A DNA stretch of 9,375 nt from Bifidobacterium sp. UBA6881 (GTDB taxonomy: Bacteria; Actinomycetota; Actinomycetes; Actinomycetales; Bifidobacteriaceae). The stretch is from contig DKCF01000050.1 of assembly GCA_002451435.1 (NCBI GenBank), forward strand, positions 36,323 through 45,697, given 5' to 3'. Positions within the stretch are counted from its first letter, which is position 1; each line of letters opens with the position of its first letter. Below, piece by piece: positions 1-4,800 of the stretch. The translations under genes were made by a program, and so were the position numbers. A model generated the notes under the pieces. That model saw nothing but the letters and a program-made list of their open reading frames with translations. It was not told the origin of the DNA and did not search any database.

Positions 1-287
1 GCGGCCAGCAGCATGGGGGCGTTGATGGAAACCGCGCTCAGCGTGTTGCCCACCAGCGCGATCGCCATGAACAGGATGATGAGGTTCTTTGGTGGCACCT
101 TGCGGCCGAACACCAGAATCAGCGTGCCGACGCACACGCCGATCGCGTATGCGGAGATGAAATGGCCCGCCGTGGGGATGCTCACATGCATGGCGGCTGC
201 GGTCTGGGGCAGGATGCCCATCATCACGAACTCGGCCGCGCCCAGAATGAACGCGCCTGACGCCAAGGCCAATATGCTTCTCTTCAT
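1..287 (-). CDS. MFS transporter, N-terminal part (cut by window edge)
   Basis: Minus-strand reading frame starting at ATG 287-285 and running off the window at position 1; 95 codons are visible. The protein begins MKRSILALASGAFILGAAEF and continues with V-M-M-G-I-L-P, a first helix typical of DHA1-type drug/sugar exporters of the major facilitator superfamily. Hydrophobic helices lie at about residues 5-25, 38-60 and 65-85, with a short basic loop (GRKVPPKN) between the second and third, where motif A normally sits. The loop keeps GRK but lacks the usual D-R. An AAGGA ribosome binding site sits 4 bases before the ATG, so this start is well supported. Substrate unknown. Family call firm from the first three helices; drug efflux is only an inference. 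Confidence 0.8.
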   Translation of the reverse strand, partial: MKRSILALASGAFILGAAEFVMMGILPQTAAAMHVSIPTAGHFISAYAIGVCVGTLILVFGRKVPPKNLIILFMAIALVGNTLSAVSINAPMLLA

Positions 288-337
288 GTGTTCCTTATTC
301 TCTCGGAATCCTGGAGTGTGGAATGCAACCCAGCCGA

Positions 338-389
338 TTTCCCAAACCATCGACGCCTGCATATCGCTCAACGTCGGTGGTTTGGGAAA
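338..389. repeat. Long inverted repeat upstream of the MFS gene
   Basis: Arms 338-355 (TTTCCCAAACCATCGACG) and 372-389 (CGTCGGTGGTTTGGGAAA) match at 17 of 18 positions, separated by 16 bases. It lies about 50 bases upstream of the MFS start codon and just beyond the tRNA terminator. There is no T-run next to it, so it does not look like a terminator. It is either an operator for a regulator of the transporter gene or a structured 5' leader of that gene. Confidence 0.7.
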
Positions 390-402
390 CGGGATGGATA
401 TG

Positions 403-431
403 AAAAAAGGCGGAACCGAAGTTCCGCCTTT
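403..431 (-). terminator. Rho-independent terminator of tRNA-Pro
   Basis: Read on the minus strand, the stem GGCGGAAC / GTTCCGCC (positions 428-421 and 416-409) closes a TTCG tetraloop and is followed by six T (408-403). Three flanking A-T pairs can extend the stem to 11 bp. It begins 7 bases after the tRNA 3' end. Confidence 0.9.
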
Positions 432-437
432 CAGTTG

Positions 438-511
<74 letters not shown>

Positions 512-528
512 TTTGGCAACAGTTGGTT

Positions 529-556
529 ATATTACACGAAGTCGGACGGTATGCAA
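529..556 (-). promoter_or_regulatory. Promoter of tRNA-Pro
   Basis: On the minus strand, a -35 box TTGCAT (556-551), a 16-base spacer and a -10 box TAATAT (534-529) precede the tRNA. The -10 ends 17 bases before the mature 5' end at 511, leaving a short leader for RNase P to remove. Confidence 0.75.
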
Positions 557-592
557 GGCCGGCGTGTCGTGTGTTGTGTAGTGGCACCTCGG

Positions 593-606
593 TACACTGT
601 TTGCTT
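593..606 (+). promoter_or_regulatory. lysS -10 box and expected leaderless start
   Basis: TACACT (593-598) fits the actinobacterial -10 pattern and is followed by only eight bases (599-606) before the lysS ATG. No purine-rich Shine-Dalgarno is present. A transcript starting the usual 6-9 bases after the -10 would begin at or next to the A of the ATG. No convincing -35 is seen at the right distance. Confidence 0.55.
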
Positions 607-2286
607 ATGACTGAGACCAATGAATCCCAAGAGAACCAGAACGAAGAAGAGTCCGCAGTTCCCACGATGACCACGGTGGAACGCGCCGAAATGCTGCTGC
701 AGCAGGATGCTGCCATCCGCGCCAAGATCGACGACGGCGCGTCTTTGGACGAGGCCGTGGACCCGTCCAACAAGGAATTCGGCCCGCTGGCCCACCCCGA
801 GCAGGTGCAGATGCGCGTGGCCAAGCGCGCCATGATGCTCAAGGAGGGCATCCAGCCTTACCCGGTGACCCTCGACGTCACCGCCACCATCGAAGAGGTC
901 CGTGCCAAGTACGACGGCAAGCTCGAAGCGGGCGACGAGACCGAAGACGTGGTCGGCATCGCCGGCCGCGTGCTGTTCCTGCGCAACGCGGGCGGCCTGT
1001 GCTTCGTGCAGCTCGCCGCCGGCGACGGCACCAAGATCCAGGGCATGATCTCCAAGAAGGAGATCGGCGCCGACTCCCTCAAGCAGTTCAAGCAGCTGGT
1101 CGACTTGGGCGACCACCTGTTCGTCAAGGGCCGCGTGATCGCCTCCAAGACCGGCGAACTGTCCGTGTTCGCCACCGAATGGGCCATCGCCGCCAAGGCG
1201 CTGCAGCCGCTGCCTGCCCTGCACAAGGAACTGAACGAAGACACCCGTACCCGCAAGCCGTACATCGGCATGATCGCGGACGAGAAGATCCGCAACATGG
1301 TGCGCAACCGTTCCAAGGCCGTCGCCTCCCTGCGCAAGACCTTCGCCGACCACGACTTCCTCGAGGTCGAGACCCCGATGCTGCAGACCGTGCACGGCGG
1401 CGCCGCGGCACGTCCGTTCACCACGCACATGAACGCCTTCGACCTGGACCTCTACCTGCGCATCGCGCCGGAACTGTTCCTCAAGCGCTGCCTCGTCGGC
1501 GGCATCGACCGCGTGTTCGAAATCAACCGCGACTTCCGCAACGAAGGCGTCGACGCCACCCACGCGCCGGAATTCACCATGGTCGAGGCATACCAGGCCT
1601 ACGGCAACTACGACACCATCGGCGCGCTCGTCAAGCAGCTCGTGCAGGACACCGCCATGGATGTGTTCGGCAGCCACAAGGTGACCCTGCTGGACGGCAC
1701 CGAATACGATTTCGGCGGCGAATGGAAGACCATCAGCATGTACGACTCCCTCTCCGAAGCCTTGGGCGAGGAGATCGTGCCGAACGGCGGTCCGGACAAC
1801 CCCGGCACCTCCGTGGAGCACTTGGGCGAGATCGCCGACAAGCTCGGTGTGGAGCGCGACGATGTGGAGAACCACGGCAAGCTCGTCGAACACCTGTGGG
1901 AGCACTTCTACGAGGACAAGCTGTACGAGCCGACCTTCGTGCGCGACTTCCCGGTCGAAACCTCCCCGCTGGTCAAGGGCCACCGCTCCAAGGCGGGCGT
2001 GGTCGAGAAGTGGGATCTGTACGTGCGCGGCTTCGAACTGGCCACCGGCTACTCCGAACTCAACGACCCGGTCGTGCAGCGCGAACGTTTCGTGGCCCAG
2101 GCCAAGGACGCGCTCGCCGGTGACGAGGAGGCCTGCGACATCGATGAGGACTTCCTGGAGGCCCTCGGCGTGGGCATGCCTCCGGCAGGCGGCATGGGCA
2201 TGGGCATCGACCGACTGCTCATCGCCCTGACCGGCGCCACCATCCGCGAGACCATCACCTTCCCGCTGGTCAAACCGCTGAATTGA
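607..2286 (+). CDS. lysS: Lysine--tRNA ligase, class II
   Basis: 559 residues. Cytoplasmic enzyme that activates lysine with ATP and charges tRNA-Lys for translation. An acidic N-terminal extension of about 50 residues makes it longer than the usual ~500-residue LysRS. An OB-fold anticodon-binding domain follows (roughly 110-210), then the class II core. The core carries the EVETPML / GGAAARPFTTH block, motif 2 with FRNEG near residue 310 followed by HAPEFTMVEAYQAY, and motif 3 (GMGMGIDRLL) near residue 530. I chose ATG 607 because a -10 box lies 8 bases upstream (leaderless). The frame is open further upstream but has no start signal there; ATG 667 is a possible alternative. The last codons (KPLN-stop) lie inside a hairpin, and copies of them recur downstream. 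The identification is secure. Confidence 0.97.
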   Translation: MTETNESQENQNEEESAVPTMTTVERAEMLLQQDAAIRAKIDDGASLDEAVDPSNKEFGPLAHPEQVQMRVAKRAMMLKEGIQPYPVTLDVTATIEEVRAKYDGKLEAGDETEDVVGIAGRVLFLRNAGGLCFVQLAAGDGTKIQGMISKKEIGADSLKQFKQLVDLGDHLFVKGRVIASKTGELSVFATEWAIAAKALQPLPALHKELNEDTRTRKPYIGMIADEKIRNMVRNRSKAVASLRKTFADHDFLEVETPMLQTVHGGAAARPFTTHMNAFDLDLYLRIAPELFLKRCLVGGIDRVFEINRDFRNEGVDATHAPEFTMVEAYQAYGNYDTIGALVKQLVQDTAMDVFGSHKVTLLDGTEYDFGGEWKTISMYDSLSEALGEEIVPNGGPDNPGTSVEHLGEIADKLGVERDDVENHGKLVEHLWEHFYEDKLYEPTFVRDFPVETSPLVKGHRSKAGVVEKWDLYVRGFELATGYSELNDPVVQRERFVAQAKDALAGDEEACDIDEDFLEALGVGMPPAGGMGMGIDRLLIALTGATIRETITFPLVKPLN

Positions 2287-2308
2287 GCGAAGCTCAGTTC
2301 AGCGGCTT
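2272..2308 (+). repeat. Hairpin overlapping the lysS stop codon
   Basis: AAACCGCTGAATTGAGC (2272-2288) pairs with GCTCAGTTCAGCGGCTT (2292-2308) around a GAA loop: 15 Watson-Crick pairs, one G-U and one mismatch. The stem contains the last four lysS codons and the stop. The right arm is an inverted copy of those codons. No T-run follows, so it is more likely an mRNA 3'-end stabiliser or a scar of an inverted duplication than a terminator by itself. Confidence 0.7.
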
Positions 2309-2309
2309 G

Positions 2310-2392
2310 ACGCGAGGCGGACAAGCTGACGGCCCAGTGGGCCGTCAGCCCGCCGGAGCCATCTTCTAAAAATGAAACCACTGAACTGAGGC
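2310..2392 (+). repeat. Hairpin element, copy 1, ending in a second copy of the lysS tail
   Basis: It begins ACGCGAGGCGG and contains a perfect 11-bp stem GCTGACGGCCC / GGGCCGTCAGC (2325-2335 and 2339-2349). GGCGG/CCGCC (2316-2320, 2350-2354) can add an outer stem. It ends with ATG AAA CCA CTG AAC TGA (2372-2389), which again spells K-P-L-N-stop. The bases 2310-2360 recur nearly unchanged at 3806-3856. The tail copy could also pair with 2293-2305 at 12 of 13 positions, in competition with the hairpin over the stop codon. Confidence 0.7.
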
Positions 2393-2403
2393 AATAAGAT
2401 TTG

Positions 2404-2433
2404 AGGGCGTTTCCCGATGGGGAGCGCCCTTTT
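2404..2433 (+). terminator. Rho-independent terminator downstream of lysS
   Basis: AGGGCGTTTCCC (2404-2415) and GGGGAGCGCCCT (2419-2430) form a 12-bp stem with one G-U pair and a GAT loop, ending in TTTT (2430-2433). It is the first hairpin after lysS with a T-run, so it is the best candidate for its terminator, about 120 bases after the stop codon. Confidence 0.75.
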
Positions 2434-2530
2434 CGTATTTGAGAATGTGACTTCAGCTGGTGTTTCGTGCTGCTGCGGAGGATAGCTGGGGAATGCCTGA
2501 GAAACATTGAAGCTAGACGCGCCGTGTGAG

Positions 2531-2663
2531 CTAGGCCACATTCATCACTATCGTGTTGACGAATTTGTCGACGAAGGTCTGATTGTTTTTGTCCCATAAT
2601 GGCCAAAGGAAGCCGATGCGTAGCGGTGCCCAATCAACGATGTGCGCCATCTCGCGTAGCCCC
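2531..2663 (-). pseudogene. Possible gene remnant, resembles the end of a LysR-type regulator
   Basis: A minus-strand frame ends at TAG (2533-2531). Its last ~40 residues contain R-I-G-F-L-W-P-L-W-D-K-N-N and then F-V-D-K-F-V. This resembles the C-terminal strand and helix of LysR-family effector domains (a hydrophobic 'igllw..' strand, then an F-x-x-F helix). Upstream the frame runs straight into antisense of the response-regulator copy, so no intact gene exists. The resemblance is short and may be chance. Between 2434 and 2530 I see nothing recognisable. Confidence 0.25.
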
Positions 2664-2778
2664 ATACCAAGCGTGCCATGGCGAAGCTCAATGCCAGAAC
2701 GCGCAGCCGGGCGATCGCCATATGACTCACCGAAAATGGGGTCGCCGGGAAACCTGAATCGCACTTAGAATGGCGTTC
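2661..2778 (+). pseudogene. Decayed copy of response-regulator 3' end plus menA promoter
   Basis: This stretch aligns with 6688-6806 with one single-base gap and roughly 100 of 119 positions identical by eye. It covers the last ~30 codons of the LuxR-type regulator gene and the intergenic sequence down to the base before the prenyltransferase ATG. In the regulator frame (ACC at 2666) it reads T-K-R-A-M-A-K-L-N-A-R-T-R-S-R-A-I-A-I and then TGA (2723-2725), where the intact gene has TGG (Trp). The rest of that gene is absent. It shows that a related two-component/menA junction once existed at this spot. Confidence 0.75.
2765..2778 (+). repeat. 14-bp direct repeat, left of the abi module
   Basis: TTAGAATGGCGTTC occurs here and identically at 3675-3688. 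With its first base changed to G it also occurs at 6793-6806, where it is the -10/start region of the prenyltransferase gene. The two identical copies are 910 bp apart and bracket the abi gene. Confidence 0.7.
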
Positions 2779-2875
2779 CATCCTAAGGGCTTCCGGTATT
2801 ACGGTCACTTATCTGAAAGCTTGACGGCACTGAAGGGAAAAGAAAATCCCCGGGGTTTCATGATATTTCGCATGA

Positions 2876-2912
2876 GTGACGTTCCGGGGCATTCACCAGT
2901 AGTATAACTTTC
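2876..2912 (+). promoter_or_regulatory. Promoter of the abi gene, probably leaderless
   Basis: GTGACG (2876-2881) is a fair -35 and TAGTAT (2900-2905) a fair -10, with an 18-base spacer. Seven bases then separate the -10 from the ATG at 2913, the same distance as at the prenyltransferase and gpmA genes. No Shine-Dalgarno is present. TATAAC (2903-2908) is an overlapping alternative -10. Confidence 0.5.
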
Positions 2913-3623
2913 ATGACAGACATGGTGAATGCATCCTTGCAGGATTTACAAGAATGGTTTTCCTCGGATCGGATGGAAACGTATATCCATTCAGCGCAAA
3001 ATACTGGATGCGATGCGGTCGATTTGTATGTTTGGAATGAGCGAATATCCAAGGCCTTGCTGGAAGATATAGCGCATATTGAAGTATTGTTGCGTAATTT
3101 CATATCAAGACGGTTGGTCGAAGATAGCGGTCGTGTTGATTGGTATCACGATAATGATCGCTACCGTTTCAGCACGGCTCGATCAACAAGGTTCAACGAT
3201 TCCATAGCTGAAATCGAAAAGAACATCCGACACGCTAATAAACAAGTGCTTCCCGGGCGTGTGATTAGTGGCATGATGCTTGGGTCGTGGTGTTTCCTGC
3301 TGACTGGACGTCTTGAACAGACGGTTTGGAAAGCTATAGTGAATCCCAAAAATGGCGGCATGCCCAATTATCCTCTTCGCAAACGTTCTGTGTTTGAGCA
3401 TCATGTCAAAATGATGCGAGATTTGAGGAATCGGCTTAGTCATCAGGAGCATATTGTGATGCCGGATTTCGCTAAGGAAAATCGGTATCTTGACGAATGC
3501 TGCGACAATCTCATGTGGATTGCCCGAGCAATTGAACCTAAAGCTGCTGATTGGATTCAGGAACAATCGCGGGTTCGTGCATTACGTCTCACTCGTCCAC
3601 TGAATCAGCTGAACATTATTTGA
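2913..3623 (+). CDS. Abi-family (Abi_2/HEPN-like) abortive infection protein
   Basis: 236 residues with no membrane segment or signal peptide, so cytoplasmic. Residues 39-63 (Y-V-W-N-E-R-I-S-K-A-L-L-E-D-I-A-H-I-E-V-...-R-N) match the conserved N-terminal pattern of Abi-like proteins. Residues 117-130 (V-I-S-G-M-M-L-G-S-W) match the central G-x-x-x-G-x-W segment. R172-N-R-L-S-H177-Q-E is the RNR(x)2H signature of HEPN-type folds, often the RNase active site. Family members are linked to phage-induced growth arrest by RNA cleavage; that role here is inference. It stands alone, without an obvious antitoxin, is visibly AT-richer than lysS and gpmA, and is bracketed by 14-bp direct repeats, all signs of horizontal arrival. 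ATG 2913 is chosen from the promoter spacing; a second ATG at 2922 is possible. Confidence 0.75.
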   Translation: MTDMVNASLQDLQEWFSSDRMETYIHSAQNTGCDAVDLYVWNERISKALLEDIAHIEVLLRNFISRRLVEDSGRVDWYHDNDRYRFSTARSTRFNDSIAEIEKNIRHANKQVLPGRVISGMMLGSWCFLLTGRLEQTVWKAIVNPKNGGMPNYPLRKRSVFEHHVKMMRDLRNRLSHQEHIVMPDFAKENRYLDECCDNLMWIARAIEPKAADWIQEQSRVRALRLTRPLNQLNII

Positions 3624-3674
3624 CGGTGGATCGCGGATTGACGGATGGCTGGAAATCGAGCCGCGGATATGACT

Positions 3675-3688
3675 TTAGAATGGCGTTC
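3675..3688 (+). repeat. 14-bp direct repeat, right of the abi module
   Basis: TTAGAATGGCGTTC, identical to 2765-2778. Here it keeps its original context as a promoter: TAGAAT (3676-3681) stands 7 bases before ATG 3689, just as at the intact prenyltransferase gene. Confidence 0.7.
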
Positions 3689-3868
3689 ATGCAGGTATCG
3701 ACTTGGATTCGCGGCGCTCGCTTGAAGACGCTGCCGTTGGCAATCGCTCCGGTGGTCATCGGCGCCGCGCTGACTGGCGCCACCATCTGCGAGACCATCA
3801 TCTTCACGCGAGGCGGGAAAGCTGACGGTCCGGTGGGCCGTCAGCCCGCCGGAGCCATCCATGTATAA
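3689..3868 (+). pseudogene. Chimeric mini-ORF: menA start fused in frame to lysS end
   Basis: 59 codons. Residues 1-26 copy the start of the prenyltransferase at 6807 (MQVSTWIRGARLKTLPLAIA against MQVSIWIRGARPKTLPLGLS). Residues 28-39 (L-T-G-A-T-I-C-E-T-I-I-F) copy the lysS C-terminus (L-T-G-A-T-I-R-E-T-I-T-F). The rest is read-through of the hairpin element. The junction is near 3763 and keeps both source frames. The leaderless -10 is retained, so a short peptide might still be made, but neither half has its active site. This is debris of a rearrangement, and its order (menA' then lysS') marks a tandem-duplication junction. Confidence 0.8.
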
Positions 3869-3897
3869 ATCTGAAGCCGCTGAATTAAGTGAGGCTC
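3806..3897 (+). repeat. Hairpin element, copy 2, with a third copy of the lysS tail
   Basis: Starts ACGCGAGGCGG and carries GCTGACGGTCC / GGGCCGTCAGC (3821-3831 and 3835-3845) with GGCGG/CCGCC outside (3812-3816, 3846-3850). The stem change relative to copy 1 (C to T) keeps pairing as G-U. It joins the lysS-like TTC codon directly, lacking the 47 bases equivalent to 2263-2309. It ends AAG CCG CTG AAT TAA (3874-3888), again K-P-L-N-stop. The 24 bases from 3874 differ from 2272-2295 at four sites, all transitions. Confidence 0.75.
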
Positions 3898-3917
3898 GAT
3901 GCATATCGGTTTGGCGT

Positions 3918-3964
3918 AAAATGAAGAAGCTGACGACCTTCTGGGCCGTCAGCTTCTTCATTTT
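3918..3964. terminator. Strong bidirectional hairpin terminator
   Basis: AAAATGAAGAAGCTGACG (3918-3935) and CGTCAGCTTCTTCATTTT (3947-3964) are an 18-bp perfect inverted repeat with an 11-base loop; TTTT lies at the 3' end on either strand. It would stop transcription coming from the abi/chimera side and from the minus-strand secreted-protein gene (stop at 4125). Its core GCTGACG...GGGCCGTCAGC is shared with the hairpins at 2325-2349 and 3821-3845. The 160 bases between it and 4125 hold nothing else I recognise apart from a 12-bp palindrome, ACTCAATTGAGT (4109-4120). Confidence 0.8.
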
Positions 3965-4124
3965 GGTCGGTGACAGGTTCTTGTGCATAAAAATCAAGGC
4001 AGGCGTTCGGGGAAGGATCTTCTGCTCTTGAGCGGTTGCTGATTATTGTAAGGGAGCGGCCACACTGTAATTGTTCTCTGAATTTTCACGTGGATCTCTT
4101 TATCTTTGACTCAATTGAGTGATT

Positions 4125-4607
4125 TTAGATGAGGATTGACGCCAGGAGTTTTGCGACCGTATGCGCGGTATTGGCGTTAACGCCCTGTTGCCGTAGGAAC
4201 CGTTCAATTTTATTGGCAGCCCAGTTTTCTGGCTTCTGCAGAAACCCGGAAAGCTTACCGAGCCATTTTGCTCCTCTAAAGATTTTTGCGGCGATTTTGA
4301 GGGCTTTAGCAACGTTGCCTACTGCTCCACGAGTCATTGGCTTATTTTCGCGGTCCGTTAGAATCTGCAGAATTTCATATTGCGTAGCGGATGAAACGTT
4401 TGCAGATGCCATTGCTGCTATAAATTCCGATCGTTCTTCTTCAGAAAGTTGCCGAAGAAGTTGATTTTCCTCTTGGCGTGAAATAGAAACCGTGGATTCT
4501 GGAACAGCACCAGGAACTGGCTCTGAAGCCACTGCCACGGTCCCTCCTGATAGTAGTGTTGCACATGTTGCAATAACTGCAAGTGTTTGGATTCCGGCGT
4601 TCTTCAT
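4125..4607 (-). CDS. Secreted protein with acidic pro-region and cationic C-terminal half
   Basis: 160 residues, no family recognised. ATG 4607-4605 is preceded by AAAGGA seven bases upstream, so this start is preferred over ATG 4670. Residues 1-27 are a Sec-type signal peptide (MKNA, hydrophobic 6-20, cleavage likely near A25-V-A27). Residues 28-88 are acidic (11 D/E against 4 K/R). Residues 89-160 are strongly basic (13 K/R against 2 E) with an amphipathic stretch around 94-122 (A-L-K-I-A-A-K-I-F-R-G-A-K-W-L-G-K-L), a second helix at 125-141 and a hydrophobic end (L-L-A-S-I-L-I). That layout recalls a pro-peptide releasing a membrane-active or signalling peptide, but there is no double-glycine leader, cysteine pair or dedicated exporter beside it. 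It is divergent from the sensor kinase and AT-richer than the core genes. Confidence 0.75.
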   Translation of the reverse strand: MKNAGIQTLAVIATCATLLSGGTVAVASEPVPGAVPESTVSISRQEENQLLRQLSEEERSEFIAAMASANVSSATQYEILQILTDRENKPMTRGAVGNVAKALKIAAKIFRGAKWLGKLSGFLQKPENWAANKIERFLRQQGVNANTAHTVAKLLASILI

Positions 4608-4630
4608 ATGTCCGTCCTTTCTTCTTGGAT

Positions 4631-4726
4631 TTGACAGTTTCAAAGTAAGTGGTTTTGAGGAAAGGCGCATAGAAAACTGTCACCCGATAAGGGGACGTTT
4701 AAATATGCGTTCCAAACGGGTGACAG
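4631..4726. promoter_or_regulatory. Three alternating TGACAG half-sites in the divergent intergenic region
   Basis: TGACAGTTT (4632-4640), AAACTGTCACCCG (4674-4686) and CGGGTGACAG (4717-4726) form two overlapping inverted repeats: 9 bp between the first and second, 10 bp between the second and third. Centres of the TGACAG cores are 45 and 44 bp apart, close to four helical turns. They lie between the secreted-protein start (4607) and the kinase start (4801). This is a plausible binding array for the neighbouring response regulator; no such binding is shown. Confidence 0.5.
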
Positions 4727-4800
4727 CTTCGTTGCCTTGGGCTGTCGCCTGCTCTTTGATAGGGAATCGGATATGGTTCCGTATTGAAAAGAGGCATAAT

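Noticed and set aside
532..1983. Long minus-strand open frame opposite lysS (about 480 codons)
   Set aside because: Shadow of the GC-rich lysS codons; its composition (H, G, V, L, A-rich) is typical of antisense of a real gene and it shows no domain.
2764..2787. Small inverted repeat CTTAGAATGG / CCATCCTAAG
   Set aside because: Ten-base arms with one mismatch at the edge of the abi module; could be an element end, but no matching sequence is found at the other edge.
4109..4120. Perfect 12-bp palindrome ACTCAATTGAGT just after the secreted-protein stop
   Set aside because: No room for a loop and no T-run, so not a terminator; one such palindrome in a 9-kb window is weak evidence of anything.
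4631..4636. TTGACA as a -35 box for the kinase gene
   Set aside because: No reasonable -10 at 16-18 bases downstream, and the kinase ATG is 165 bases away; it is better explained as part of the half-site array.
4705..4707. ATG 4705 as the kinase start (32 residues longer)
   Set aside because: No ribosome binding site; it lies between the arms of an inverted repeat, whereas ATG 4801 has GAGG at good spacing.
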